A stretch of DNA of 64,000 nucleotides from contig CAJWSU010000001.1 in the NCBI GenBank assembly GCA_913046335.1, forward strand, positions 62,001 to 126,000, written 5' to 3'. Under the pieces are notes generated by a model. That model ran no database searches and was not told where the DNA came from. It was given only the letters and a program-made list of their open reading frames with translations. This document shows positions 53,937 to 63,762 of this stretch, piece by piece (positions within the stretch are counted from its first letter, which is position 1; each line of letters begins with the position of its first letter). The translations under genes were made by a program, and so were the position numbers. This stretch comes from TMED109 sp002684605 (GTDB taxonomy: Bacteria > Pseudomonadota > Alphaproteobacteria > TMED109).

Positions 53937-54242
53937 ATGACCGATCCATTTATTATAGACTTAACGATATTTATCCTTGCAATTTTTGTAGGCTATTTTG
54001 TTGTTTGGTCGGTTACATCTGCATTACATACTCCTTTAATGTCTGTTACTAATGCTATCTCAGGAATAATAATTGTTGGAGCATTAATTGCACTAGGTTC
54101 AGCAAGTAATGAAGTCGATATCACATCTAAATGGTTAGGTTTTATTGCAATTATTATAGCTTCTATAAATATTTTTGGAGGATTTGTTGTTACGTGGAGA
54201 ATGTTAGCAATGTTTAAAAAAAATAAAGGAAAAGATAAATGA
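53937..54242 (+). CDS. pntAB: NAD(P) transhydrogenase, subunit alpha part 2
   Basis: This 101-aa membrane subunit has three to four hydrophobic helices. The segment SVTSALHTPLMSVTNAISGIIIVGAL is typical of the C-terminal membrane part of the alpha subunit (in runs VTSALHTPLMSVTNAISG and IIIVGAL). It lies 17 bases after pntAA and overlaps pntB by four bases (ATGA). Confidence 0.96.
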   Translation: MTDPFIIDLTIFILAIFVGYFVVWSVTSALHTPLMSVTNAISGIIIVGALIALGSASNEVDITSKWLGFIAIIIASINIFGGFVVTWRMLAMFKKNKGKDK

Positions 54243-55630
54243 TAAGTATCAATTTCTCAGCTCTTTTATATTTATTAGCTTCTATACTGTTTATAATGTC
54301 ACTTAAAGGTTTATCTAGCCCAACTAGTGCTAGAAAAGGAAATTACTTTGGAATTCTTGGAATGACAGTAGCGATTATAACTACTATCTTACAACCTGAG
54401 ACATCGAATTATTCTCTTATCATAACTGCAATTTTAATAGGAGGAGTTATAGGCACCACTATAGCACTTAAAATAGAAATGACAGCTATGCCTCAATTAG
54501 TTGCAGCTTTTCATAGCTTAGTTGGTGTGGCAGCTGTTCTTGTAGCATACACTGCATTATTATCACCCGAATCCTATGGTATAGGAAGTATAGGATCTAT
54601 AAAAATTGCAAGCAGAATAGAAATGTCTTTAGGTGTAGCAATAGGAGCAATTACTTTTACAGGTTCTATTATTGCCTTTGGAAAACTCCAAGGAATTATA
54701 AGTGGAGCTCCATTAGTATTTAAAGGGCAACATATAGTTAATCTTTTAATAGGTGTTGCTATGGTTATTTTGATAATATGTTTTACTAATAATGAAGATC
54801 CTAATTATTTTCATATGTTAACTATATTAGCTTTATTAATAGGCATCCTTTTAATTATACCTATTGGTGGGGCAGATATGCCTGTAGTAGTTTCTATGTT
54901 AAATTCATACTCAGGATGGGCAGCGGCAGGTATAGGTTTTACCCTTCAAAATACTGCTTTAATAATAGTTGGTGCTTTGGTAGGAAGTTCTGGTGCTATT
55001 CTTTCTTACATAATGTGTAGAGCTATGAATAGATCCTTTATAAGCGTGATATTAGGAGGCTTTGGGAATACATCCGAAGATCAAAAAACAGGTAATGCTA
55101 ATAAAAATGCAAAGTCTGGAAGTGCTGAAGATGCGGCTTTTATTATGCAAAATTCTCAAAATGTGGTTATTGTTCCTGGTTATGGAATGGCAGTAGCCCA
55201 AGCACAACATATTTTAAGAGAAATGTCAGATAAATTAAAAGATTCGGGTGTTAATGTAAAATATGCTGTTCATCCAGTTGCAGGTAGAATGCCTGGACAT
55301 ATGAATGTACTATTAGCTGAAGCCAATGTTCCATATGATGAAGTTTTTGAACTAGAAGATATTAATAGTGATTTTTCTTCTACAGATGTAGCTTTTGTTA
55401 TAGGTGCTAATGATGTAACAAACCCAGCTGCTAAAACAGACCCCACTAGTCCAATAGCAGGAATGCCTATTTTAGAGGTTGAAAACGCAAAGACTGTTTT
55501 ATTTGTTAAGAGATCTTTATCACCAGGTTATGCTGGTATTGATAATGATGTTTTTTACAAAGAAAATACTATGATGCTTTTTGCAGATGCTAAAAAAATG
55601 TGTGAAAAAATAGTTCAAGCACTAGATTAA
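54239..55630 (+). CDS. pntB: NAD(P) transhydrogenase, subunit beta
   Basis: This 463-aa subunit has nine membrane helices (about 1-260) and a C-terminal NADP-binding domain III with VPGYGMAVAQAQH (about 309-321), VAGRMPGHMNVLLAEA, GANDVTNPAA and KRSLSPGYAGIDN. It completes the proton channel and the NADP site. Its stop lies ten bases from the convergent iorB stop. Confidence 0.98.
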   Translation: MISINFSALLYLLASILFIMSLKGLSSPTSARKGNYFGILGMTVAIITTILQPETSNYSLIITAILIGGVIGTTIALKIEMTAMPQLVAAFHSLVGVAAVLVAYTALLSPESYGIGSIGSIKIASRIEMSLGVAIGAITFTGSIIAFGKLQGIISGAPLVFKGQHIVNLLIGVAMVILIICFTNNEDPNYFHMLTILALLIGILLIIPIGGADMPVVVSMLNSYSGWAAAGIGFTLQNTALIIVGALVGSSGAILSYIMCRAMNRSFISVILGGFGNTSEDQKTGNANKNAKSGSAEDAAFIMQNSQNVVIVPGYGMAVAQAQHILREMSDKLKDSGVNVKYAVHPVAGRMPGHMNVLLAEANVPYDEVFELEDINSDFSSTDVAFVIGANDVTNPAAKTDPTSPIAGMPILEVENAKTVLFVKRSLSPGYAGIDNDVFYKENTMMLFADAKKMCEKIVQALD

Positions 55631-55640
55631 AATATAATAA

Positions 55641-57137
55641 TTAAGAATTATTATTTAAAAATATTTCTAATTTTTCAACTTCTGTATCATTCATACAAAT
55701 TAGAATAGCTTGTTTTAAAATTTCTCCATCCTTACTATTGTTAAGATCACCTATTTTTTTTTCTACTAAAGCACTATTGATCATATTATATTTTATTTTT
55801 CCTCTATCCCAAGTATCTCCGTAACCTTTTAAAATTTGAGGCATATCTGCTAAGCCTTCTGCAAAAGTTACAGATTTACTTAAAGCAATAATAATATTAT
55901 TAATCCATTTTTCTATATTTTTTTGCTCTTCATTATAACGTAGAGAAATTGTCCTGATATAACGAAAAGTCGCTAAAAATTTTAGACTAAGAAAACCAAA
56001 TATTGTTAATGAATTAATTTTCATGCCTTTTCCTATAAAAGGTAAAAATGACATTACTTTATTATTTTTTATAAAAAACTGTCCTATTTTTCTAGGCAAC
56101 ATAGCTCCTATTTCATTTATACCTGGTTTAAAAATATCTTGAACCAAAAGTATTTGATTTTTTTTTATTTTTATTTCCTCTTTTATTTTTATAAATCTCT
56201 CTGGCTTTATCTTATGTTGCGCAACTCTAGGAATATCTTCATAAGTCATCCACAAAGATAGTCTTCTCACTATATTTTCTATAATTGGAATTATCTGTTC
56301 ATTTTCTAAATTTATTGAAGAAACTATTTTTTTAATTCTAGCGATATATAACTTTGCATATTTTTTGTTTTGATAATCAATACACCTTTCTTTTCCTAAC
56401 GCTACTAGGTTAGAAAGTTCCATTGGCAACGATGATAAAAAGACCTCATCATCAAGTTGCTTTTTTACTAAAATAGAGCTAGCAAAAGAATTAGCATCAA
56501 AAGTACTATTAGCATCAGAATTGATTTCGCTATAGGTAAAATTAAAACCTTCTAAACTATTTTTTCCAAAATCATTTTTAGAAAAAATAGTTTCACAAGT
56601 TTTTTTTGACCATGGAAACACATGGCAGCCTGCTAATGCTCCAAACATTGTTGCAGAAACTATTGTTGAATGATTTAAAGCTATTTTGTTTAAATCTAAA
56701 CATATAAAACTTTTAGACATTTTATTACATGTCGCTAATATTTTATCTTCATTAAACCTTCCATCTGCCAAATGTGATTTTTCTAAATTAGTATAAGTTC
56801 TGCTAGAAGAAGTAATTAATAAAGTTTTATCGGGGTTTACATATCCTTTTTCAATTACCCTTGCTGCTTCCAATAATTCACTAGCAATGACTACATCTAC
56901 TCTTCCGGGCTTTGGGTATAGTGATAATATTGGCTCCTTACCATTTTCAAAATTTTGGTCACATATTTCTATATAATAACTTGTACTTCCTGTTCTTTGA
57001 GCAACTCCTGGTATAGAAGTTCCCTGTACAAAAAAATTTTCTTTTCTTGCACAATCTAAAATCCAATTCATTAAAGTTCCACCGCCTTCTCCTCCTAGTG
57101 CGGTAATTAATACTGATAAAGTTTTATGATTATTCAA
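55641..57137 (-). CDS. iorB: Indolepyruvate oxidoreductase subunit beta (long form)
   Basis: This 498-aa protein starts with the gamma-type oxidoreductase domain (ALGGEGGGTLMNWI, GTSIPGVAQRTGSTSYY; about 1-200). It then continues with ~300 residues that classical short IorB proteins lack. This long form occurs in proteobacteria, next to iorA. It overlaps iorA by four bases. The complex oxidatively decarboxylates aryl pyruvates from aromatic amino acids, in other systems to acyl-CoA. Confidence 0.88.
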   Translation of the reverse strand: MNNHKTLSVLITALGGEGGGTLMNWILDCARKENFFVQGTSIPGVAQRTGSTSYYIEICDQNFENGKEPILSLYPKPGRVDVVIASELLEAARVIEKGYVNPDKTLLITSSSRTYTNLEKSHLADGRFNEDKILATCNKMSKSFICLDLNKIALNHSTIVSATMFGALAGCHVFPWSKKTCETIFSKNDFGKNSLEGFNFTYSEINSDANSTFDANSFASSILVKKQLDDEVFLSSLPMELSNLVALGKERCIDYQNKKYAKLYIARIKKIVSSINLENEQIIPIIENIVRRLSLWMTYEDIPRVAQHKIKPERFIKIKEEIKIKKNQILLVQDIFKPGINEIGAMLPRKIGQFFIKNNKVMSFLPFIGKGMKINSLTIFGFLSLKFLATFRYIRTISLRYNEEQKNIEKWINNIIIALSKSVTFAEGLADMPQILKGYGDTWDRGKIKYNMINSALVEKKIGDLNNSKDGEILKQAILICMNDTEVEKLEIFLNNNS

Positions 57138-59275
57138 GAAAGTAAACCAATAACTTTATTTCTCATCCATGATAGAGAACGTTCTTTAAAATTAGGGTTA
57201 TTTATTATTTCAGCTTTATAGAAAGAAGGACATAATGTTGCTTCTATTGCATTTTCTCCACATAAACCACAACCGACACATCCATCAGTAACATGAGCCA
57301 CAGGGTCTGTTTTTAAAGGATCACTAGATGGCTTAACTGTTAATGTTGGGCACCCAGAAAGCCTTATACAGGAGTGATCACCCGTACAAGTCGCTTCATC
57401 TACCCCATACTTAACTCTCACAAATCGTTTATTCATTTTTATAGCATTAGCTTTAATAGGTTTTAATCTTCTTTGCCTTTCTAACTGACATTCCCCTTCT
57501 GCAATGATTACTTTTAAACCATTAAAAGAACTTTCAAATGCTTCAGCAATAACCTTTTTAACAGAACCTACTTCATAAGTATGAACAGTTTTTATCCATT
57601 CTACTCCTAAACCTTCTAACGCTTTCTCTATTGTTTTATCTGTACTAGTAGAGCTTTCAGAAGCTGCCAATACTCTGTTACTGGATTCAGGAGTTGAAAT
57701 AAGATCTTGCGTACCTGTTGCTGATGTATATCCATTCTGAAGTATAACTAATATACCATCTGAATTGTTTAATAATCTTGATGCTACACCACTTAACAAA
57801 CCATTATGCCAAAATCCTCCATCTCCCATTATAGCAATAGGCCTTTTATCTGAAAAACTTTGAACACCTGCACTTGAGGCGAGACTCATTCCATAACCTA
57901 AAATAGATTGACCAAAAGAAAATGGAGCAAAGGTAGCAAAAGAATGACATCCTATATCGGTAGAAACATGGATTTTTCCTATATCTTTCTCCACCATTTT
58001 TAAAGCTGAAAAGAATGGTCTTTCTGGACACCCTGTGCAAAACCCTGGCGGTCTTGCAGGAACAACTTCCCCCAAGGAAGAAGATGCTTCATCCCTTAAT
58101 TGATCTATTTCAGCATTATAATTTAAATTAGAGAAATTTTGAAAATCAGGAATATAATTATTTATAAAGCTAAAAACACCTTTATATATAACTTCAGAAG
58201 TATATTCGCCTGCCATAGGAAGAATATCTTTACCCTTCAAATCAACATTAATTTTTTCTTTATGTAATAGCAATCCTAATTCCTGTTCAATATACTGAGG
58301 CTGCCCTTCTTCAATAACTAGTAATGCTTTAAATTTTTTAGCATGATAAATGATTTCATCTGGAATTAATGGATGTACCACATTTAAAACATAAATAGCT
58401 ATTTGAGTATTGCCTAAGCTATCAGCAAGGCCCATTTCCTGCAAAGAAGATATCAAATTATTATAAAGTCCACCCTGTACTATTAAGGCTACTTCTTTTA
58501 TTGCTCCTTCGAAAAATTCATTTAGAGAATTATCTGCTACATAATGTTTTGCTAGTTCTCCTCTCTGACCATATTTTAGTTTTTCTTGTGCGTAAGTACT
58601 TGGAGGATGTGCTATTAAATCATAATTGTGTGGAGCTACTTCTTTTATTTTATTAATACTTGAAATATTTGGCTTGATATTATCTTTTGTAATAAATGTT
58701 CCTTGTAAATGACACGCTCTAATTCTTAATTGCATCATAACAGGAGTATGTGAATATTCAGAAAGCTCAAATGCCTTTTGAACTGTATCCACTATTACTT
58801 GAAGGTTAGGTCGAGGGTCCATGAGCCATATAGTTGATTTTAAAGCGATACCATGTGTTCTTTCTTGTATGATACTTGAACCTTCACCATAATCTTCACC
58901 AATTATTATTAATGATCCACCTAACACACCAACAGAAGATAGATGAGATAATGCATCTGAGGCAACATTACTTCCTACTATAGACTTCCAAGTAACAGCA
59001 CCTCTTACTGGATAATTTATTGATGCACCAAGCATTGCCGCTGCAGAAGATTCATTTGCACATGCTTCTACATGAACGCCTAACTCTTTCATATAATCTT
59101 TAGCTTGCACCATCACATCTAATAAATTGGAAACTGGAGATCCTTGATAACCCCCAACATAAGATACTCCTGACTGCAATAACGCTTTTGTAACAGCAAG
59201 TATCCCTTCTCCTTGAAAAGTTTCTCCTTCTCCAAGTTTAAGCGCCTCTATTTCCTTTTTAAAAGATCTTTCCAT
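57134..59275 (-). CDS. iorA: Indolepyruvate ferredoxin oxidoreductase subunit alpha
   Basis: This 713-aa subunit has an N-terminal pyrimidine domain (GYQGSPVSNLLDVM), a TPP domain with IGCHSFATFAPF and GDGGFWHNGLLSG (about 476-488), and two C-terminal 4Fe-4S motifs (CTGDHSCIRLSGCP and CVGCGLCGENAIEATLCP). It would transfer electrons from aryl pyruvates to ferredoxin or a similar carrier. It precedes iorB with a four-base overlap. Confidence 0.94.
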   Translation of the reverse strand: MERSFKKEIEALKLGEGETFQGEGILAVTKALLQSGVSYVGGYQGSPVSNLLDVMVQAKDYMKELGVHVEACANESSAAAMLGASINYPVRGAVTWKSIVGSNVASDALSHLSSVGVLGGSLIIIGEDYGEGSSIIQERTHGIALKSTIWLMDPRPNLQVIVDTVQKAFELSEYSHTPVMMQLRIRACHLQGTFITKDNIKPNISSINKIKEVAPHNYDLIAHPPSTYAQEKLKYGQRGELAKHYVADNSLNEFFEGAIKEVALIVQGGLYNNLISSLQEMGLADSLGNTQIAIYVLNVVHPLIPDEIIYHAKKFKALLVIEEGQPQYIEQELGLLLHKEKINVDLKGKDILPMAGEYTSEVIYKGVFSFINNYIPDFQNFSNLNYNAEIDQLRDEASSSLGEVVPARPPGFCTGCPERPFFSALKMVEKDIGKIHVSTDIGCHSFATFAPFSFGQSILGYGMSLASSAGVQSFSDKRPIAIMGDGGFWHNGLLSGVASRLLNNSDGILVILQNGYTSATGTQDLISTPESSNRVLAASESSTSTDKTIEKALEGLGVEWIKTVHTYEVGSVKKVIAEAFESSFNGLKVIIAEGECQLERQRRLKPIKANAIKMNKRFVRVKYGVDEATCTGDHSCIRLSGCPTLTVKPSSDPLKTDPVAHVTDGCVGCGLCGENAIEATLCPSFYKAEIINNPNFKERSLSWMRNKVIGLLS

Positions 59276-59304
59276 ATCAGATATCCATATAAATAATTAT
59301 TATT

Positions 59305-60096
59305 TTACCATTTATTTCTTAATTGACTTAATAATAAAAAAACTTCTTTTTGCGACGGACTAGATGGTAATTCTGGAAAATTATCTCTTAGTCTCTCTAT
59401 AATAGAGCTACTTGATAGTCTAAAAAAAGTATTAATATTATATTCCATTTCTAAATTTGTAATTACATTACCTGACTCAGAGTTATTCTTTATAGAATTG
59501 AGTAATTCTTCTGCATATTTATTATTAGGTTCTCTATCTAAAGTAAATTCTAAATTATTTTCTAAATAATCATGTCCAGGATATATTAAAGTAGTATCTG
59601 GTAGGTTTTTAAATTGATTATAAAATGTTTCATACAAATGTTCTGGGTGTCCTCCATTATGACAATTTCCAGCTCCAGCATTAAATAGAGTATCTCCTGA
59701 AAATAAAGCAGGTTTATCTGTCTTAGACAGTAAGCATATGTGTGTCATGGTATGACCAGGTGTATCTAAAACCTCTAATTCTAATTCCTTGCCTACTTTA
59801 ATTATATCTCCTTCAGATAAAGACACAGACATTCCTGGGATATTTCCAGTTGCTCCTTTATGTGCCATTACTTTAGCGCCAGTTAAATTAGACAGGTTAA
59901 TATTTCCTCCTGTGTGATCGCCATGCTCATGTGTATTCAATATTTTAGTTATATCCCAACCATTTTCTTTAGCTTTATCAAAACACATCTTAGATTCTAA
60001 AGGGTCAATAGCTATAGCTTCACCTGTATGTGGACAAGCTATTAAATAATTATAGTTTCTATAAGCGTTTCCTGTCCATATTTGCTCTACCAGCAT
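59305..60096 (-). CDS. gloB: Hydroxyacylglutathione hydrolase (glyoxalase II)-like
   Basis: This 263-aa metallo-beta-lactamase fold hydrolase has the dinuclear metal motif THEHGDHTGG (about 55-64), the His in TPGHTMTHI, the Asp in SGDTLFNAGAGNC and the C-terminal His in YPGHDYLENNLEF. GAGNCHNG is close to the GloB form, and the C-terminal HAGH domain seems present. It would hydrolyse S-lactoylglutathione. It lies 29 bases upstream of iorA on the same strand. Confidence 0.88.
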   Translation of the reverse strand: MLVEQIWTGNAYRNYNYLIACPHTGEAIAIDPLESKMCFDKAKENGWDITKILNTHEHGDHTGGNINLSNLTGAKVMAHKGATGNIPGMSVSLSEGDIIKVGKELELEVLDTPGHTMTHICLLSKTDKPALFSGDTLFNAGAGNCHNGGHPEHLYETFYNQFKNLPDTTLIYPGHDYLENNLEFTLDREPNNKYAEELLNSIKNNSESGNVITNLEMEYNINTFFRLSSSSIIERLRDNFPELPSSPSQKEVFLLLSQLRNKW

Positions 60097-60175
60097 TGGT
60101 ACCTCCTATGAATGCTTTTATAAAATAAAAATTTATTATATATATTATTTACTATATAATAAATAATTGAAAAAA

Positions 60176-61174
60176 ATGACTAAAAAAAAACTTAAAATAG
60201 TAATTCCAGGCGGACTTGACATAGATTTTGAAAAATATTTAAAATCTAATTTTAAAAAAATAAATACTTTGTCTAACTATAATATATTAAGTGTAACAAA
60301 AAGACCTAGCTTACTTACAAAAGAACTATCGGATGCTGACGTTTTTATTACAACTCGGTGGCCAAATAAAAAAATAATTGCTCCTAAATTAAAGCTCATT
60401 CAAATTCCTGCCGCAGGTTATGATAATATTCATTTTGAATCTGTACCCAAGGGTTGCATAGTTAGCAATACTTTCGAACATGAAATCCCTATGGCTGAAT
60501 ATTGTTTATTGGCCATGCTAGAATCTGAAATACATTTGAATAAAATGGATATTCAACTTAAAAAAGGTGATTGGACAGGATATTTTTCAAGGACTTCTTT
60601 TCATGGTGAATTATATAACCAAAATATAGGAATTATTGGTTTTGGACATATTGGAAAAGAAATAAGTAAAAGAGCTAATGCTTTTGGTATGAATATAACA
60701 GCAATAGTTCGTGATATAAAAAAATATAAAAATAATAATAAAATAAATTTTATATCTTCCAAAAACATAAAAACAATAATTAATAAAATTGATTATCTTA
60801 TAGTTGCTTGTCCTCTTAATGAAAACACTAAAGATATGGTTGATCTAAAGTTGATTAAGAAAATGAATAAAAGAGCTGTCATTATTAATATAGCTAGAGG
60901 GCCCATTGTTAATGAAGATGATTTATATGTAGCATTAAAGCATAAATTAATTCGAGGTGCTGTTATTGATGTATGGTATAATTATCCTCAAAATAATTCT
61001 AGGAAGAAGCTCTATCCTTCAAAAAACCCATTGCATAAATTAAAAAATGTAATATTTAGCCCTCATGCATCGGCATGGAGCCATCAATTATGGGATAGAA
61101 GATTCAAGTTTATTTGTGAAAATTTAGAAAAGTTATATAATAACAAAAAATTAAAAAATATAGTAAATGAGTAA
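60176..61174 (+). CDS. D-2-hydroxyacid dehydrogenase family protein, catalytic Glu replaced
   Basis: This protein (332 aa from ATG 60176; a TTG at 60167 adds three) has the two-domain fold of D-2-hydroxyacid dehydrogenases. The NAD loop GIIGFGHIGKEI, the catalytic Arg in NIARGPIVNEDDL and the catalytic His in SPHASAWSHQ are present. Where the family usually has D-V-F-x-x-E-P, this one reads DVWYNYP, so the catalytic glutamate appears to be a tyrosine. A specialised subfamily with altered chemistry or substrate is likely; the substrate is unknown. Confidence 0.82.
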   Translation: MTKKKLKIVIPGGLDIDFEKYLKSNFKKINTLSNYNILSVTKRPSLLTKELSDADVFITTRWPNKKIIAPKLKLIQIPAAGYDNIHFESVPKGCIVSNTFEHEIPMAEYCLLAMLESEIHLNKMDIQLKKGDWTGYFSRTSFHGELYNQNIGIIGFGHIGKEISKRANAFGMNITAIVRDIKKYKNNNKINFISSKNIKTIINKIDYLIVACPLNENTKDMVDLKLIKKMNKRAVIINIARGPIVNEDDLYVALKHKLIRGAVIDVWYNYPQNNSRKKLYPSKNPLHKLKNVIFSPHASAWSHQLWDRRFKFICENLEKLYNNKKLKNIVNE

Positions 61175-61185
61175 TAGAATATAAT

Positions 61186-61386
61186 CTATTCTTCCGTCAT
61201 TTCTTTCTTTCTTTGTAATTTTCTCCAGCGCCTTACTGCTTCAGCTTTTTCTCTTGCTTTTTTTTCAGAAGGTTTTTCAAAAGCTCTACCTTTTTTCATT
61301 TCGCGATACATGCCTTCTCTTTGCATTTTTTTCTTTAGTACTTTTAAAGCCTGATCTACGTTATTATCTCTAACAATTACTTGCAC
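61186..61386 (-). CDS. rpsU: 30S ribosomal protein S21
   Basis: This 66-aa basic ribosomal protein begins MQVIVRDNNVDQALKVLKKK and continues with the RREGMYREMKKGRAFEKP-like core. The start is GTG at 61386, with a strong GAGGAG five bases upstream. It is divergent from def; the 143-base gap 61387-61529 is AT-rich and must hold both promoters, though no clear box stands out. Confidence 0.97.
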   Translation of the reverse strand: MQVIVRDNNVDQALKVLKKKMQREGMYREMKKGRAFEKPSEKKAREKAEAVRRWRKLQRKKEMTEE

Positions 61387-61529
61387 TTCTATCTCCTCGC
61401 CTTACATTAAATTTAATAATAATATATATTATTAACCATATAAAATGTGGTAATAACATAACTTTTAAAGTATGTGAAGCATTATGAAGAATATTAGTAA
61501 TATTATATATTAAACTTGGAAAAATAAAT

Positions 61530-62039
61530 ATGGCTATATTAAAAATTGCTAAAATGGGGCATCCATTACTTTTAGAAAAAGCAAAGGAAGTAAACGACCC
61601 TACTAGTCCTGAAATTAAAAAACTAGTTAATGATATGCTTGACACACTAAGTGACTTAGGAGGTTCAGGTGTTGGTTTAGCTGCGCCTCAAGTACATGTA
61701 TCTCTGCAAGTAGTTCTATTTGAAGCAACTCATGACAACAAAACATCATTGATTACACTAATAAATCCAAAGATAGAATTCTTAACAAAGGAAACTAGCA
61801 TAGACTGGGAAGGGTGCCTATCTGTGCCAGGTTTAAGGGGAAAAGTTTCTAGGCCTAATAAAATTAAATACACTGGATTAGACGTAGAAGGAAATAAAAT
61901 AGAAACTATAGCTGAAGGCTTTGATGCAAGAGTTGTTCAGCATGAATGCGATCATTTATTTGGTATTTTATATCCTCAACGTATGAATGATTTATCCTCT
62001 TTACAGTTTGTAAGTGAAGCAAGACATTGGAAAGAATAA
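61530..62039 (+). CDS. def: Peptide deformylase
   Basis: This 169-aa metallo-hydrolase removes the formyl group from nascent proteins. All three motifs are present: GVGLAAPQ (about 48-55), EGCLSVPG (about 93-100) and the metal-binding QHECDHLFG (about 137-145). It is of standard length. Its stop overlaps the next start as TAATG. Confidence 0.97.
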   Translation: MAILKIAKMGHPLLLEKAKEVNDPTSPEIKKLVNDMLDTLSDLGGSGVGLAAPQVHVSLQVVLFEATHDNKTSLITLINPKIEFLTKETSIDWEGCLSVPGLRGKVSRPNKIKYTGLDVEGNKIETIAEGFDARVVQHECDHLFGILYPQRMNDLSSLQFVSEARHWKE

Positions 62040-62698
62040 TGAATAATGAATCATTGAAATATAATAAGAAAAGAGAAAAAATACTTAATAGGGCACTTAT
62101 TGATATTGCTAATCATGGCTTTAATAAAAAAATGCTTCATATAGTAGCTAAAAACTGCAATGTCTCTGAAGGAGAATTAGGAAGGCTTTTTCCTGAAGGC
62201 ATATTTGAATTAAAGCAATATTTTTTTAATGAAATAGACATAAAAATGTTAAAAAAAATAAATACACTTGATTATAGCAATATAAGAATCAGAGATAAGA
62301 TCTATAATGGAGTAATAATCCGATTAGACTTATTTAAAAAAAATAAGAAGTCTATCAAACATATATTTATTAGTGAAGCCTCTAATCCATTTAAATCTTT
62401 AAAACACCTGTGGAATACTTCTGATCTAATTTGGAAGTCTGCTGGGGACACTTCTACAGACTACAACCATTATACTAAAAGAATTCTTCTTTCTTGGGTT
62501 TATATAACTACTCTCATATGTTGGTTTAGTGATAAAAGTAAGAATATTAATGATACAAAATTGTTTCTTAATAGAAGGATTGATGAAGTTTTAGAATTTG
62601 GAAAACAATCAGGAAAAGTAAAATCTAAAATATCAAAATTAAATATTTCTAATAAATTAATAAACCTTATAAAAAGTTTAAAATCGATTAAGACATAA
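62039..62698 (+). CDS. COQ9-like protein
   Basis: This 219-aa protein has a TetR-like N-terminal helical domain (ALIDIANHGFNKKMLHIVAKNCNV, in runs ALIDIANHGF and MLHIVAKNCNVSEGELGRLF). Its all-helical body carries WKSAGDTSTDYNHYTKRILLS, the conserved COQ9 lipid-binding segment. COQ9 supports COQ7 in ubiquinone synthesis. In alphaproteobacteria this family was first named for being divergent from rpsU; here def lies between them. I chose ATG 62039, which overlaps the def stop; a TTG at 62027 is an alternative. Confidence 0.82.
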   Translation: MNNESLKYNKKREKILNRALIDIANHGFNKKMLHIVAKNCNVSEGELGRLFPEGIFELKQYFFNEIDIKMLKKINTLDYSNIRIRDKIYNGVIIRLDLFKKNKKSIKHIFISEASNPFKSLKHLWNTSDLIWKSAGDTSTDYNHYTKRILLSWVYITTLICWFSDKSKNINDTKLFLNRRIDEVLEFGKQSGKVKSKISKLNISNKLINLIKSLKSIKT

Positions 62699-62700
62699 CT

Positions 62701-63762
62701 TTATTTTATTAAATAGTTAACATGCCCCATTTTCCTGCCAGGCCTAATTTCTTTTTTTCCATATTTATGCACTCTACAATTTGGATCATTTATTAAATTA
62801 TTCGCTAAATGTATATCTGTTCCTATTAAATTTTGCATAACAATATCAAATAACCTTTCAGTGCTACCTAAATCAATTCCAACTGCAGCTCTTACTGCCT
62901 GCTCAAACTGGTCTGTAACACACCCATCCATAGTCCAATGGCCAGAGTTATGTGGTCTGGGTGCAATTTCATTAACCACTAAATCTCCATTATTAAGTTC
63001 AAATAATTCAATTGCTAGTATTCCTATAAGATCAATCTCATTAGCTATACGAAGAGCTATATTTTTAGATAATTTGGAAACTTTATCTGATATTCCAGGC
63101 GCTGGTGCAATTGTTTGATCTAGAATATGATTTTTATGCTTATTTTCTACTGTATCATATAACTTAGTTTTATTACTTTGATCTCTCGCAATAATAATAC
63201 TTAACTCTCTTTTAAAAAAAATAAACTCTTCTAATATTAATTCATCACTAACTATACTTTTCCAAGCCTCTAATAAATTTGTATTAGAATCTATCTTAAT
63301 CTGTCCCTTACCGTCATAACCAAACCTTCTAGTTTTTAAAACTGCTTCACCTTTTATAAGTTCTTTTGCATTAACTAAATCTTCATAACTATTGCATTCA
63401 TAAAACTTAGCTGTCTGAACTTTAGCTTTATCTGCTAAAAAATTTTTTTCTACTAACCTATCTTGTGATATAGATAGAACAAAAGAAGAAGGCCTTAATA
63501 TACATAATTCCTCAATTATTTGAGCTGATTTAAGAGGTATGTTTTCAAACTCATATAAAGCTACATCTATTTTTTTAGCGAACTGTTTTATAGCATTTAA
63601 ATCTTCATAATCATTAATATATGATTTGGAACATACTTGAAATGCTGGCGCATTAGAATCAGGGTCATAAACATGACATTCTATTCCAAGTTTAGCTGCT
63701 GCAAGAGCAATCATCCTGCCTAATTGACCACCTCCAACAATACCTAAAACTTTATCTTTCAA
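62701..63762 (-). CDS. purK: 5-(carboxyamino)imidazole ribonucleotide synthase
   Basis: This 353-aa ATP-grasp enzyme converts AIR, ATP and bicarbonate to N5-CAIR in purine synthesis. It has GIVGGGQLGRMIALAAAKLG, YEFENIPL, KTRRFGYDGKGQ, LILEEFIFFKRELSII, ELFELNNGDLVVNEIAPRPHNSGHWT-type text (runs NEIAPRPHNSGHWT and CVTDQFEQ). It overlaps purE by 11 bases and is the second gene of that operon. Confidence 0.97.
   Translation of the reverse strand: MKDKVLGIVGGGQLGRMIALAAAKLGIECHVYDPDSNAPAFQVCSKSYINDYEDLNAIKQFAKKIDVALYEFENIPLKSAQIIEELCILRPSSFVLSISQDRLVEKNFLADKAKVQTAKFYECNSYEDLVNAKELIKGEAVLKTRRFGYDGKGQIKIDSNTNLLEAWKSIVSDELILEEFIFFKRELSIIIARDQSNKTKLYDTVENKHKNHILDQTIAPAPGISDKVSKLSKNIALRIANEIDLIGILAIELFELNNGDLVVNEIAPRPHNSGHWTMDGCVTDQFEQAVRAAVGIDLGSTERLFDIVMQNLIGTDIHLANNLINDPNCRVHKYGKKEIRPGRKMGHVNYLIK

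Noticed and set aside
61173..61190. AATAGA/TCTATT inverted repeat between the dehydrogenase and rpsU stops
   Set aside because: The stem has six A/U-rich pairs and no T-run on either strand; too weak to call a terminator.
61370..61645. Minus-strand frame spanning the rpsU-def gap
   Set aside because: It covers the divergent promoter region and the antisense of def and rpsU; its hydrophobic text comes from AT-rich spacer.
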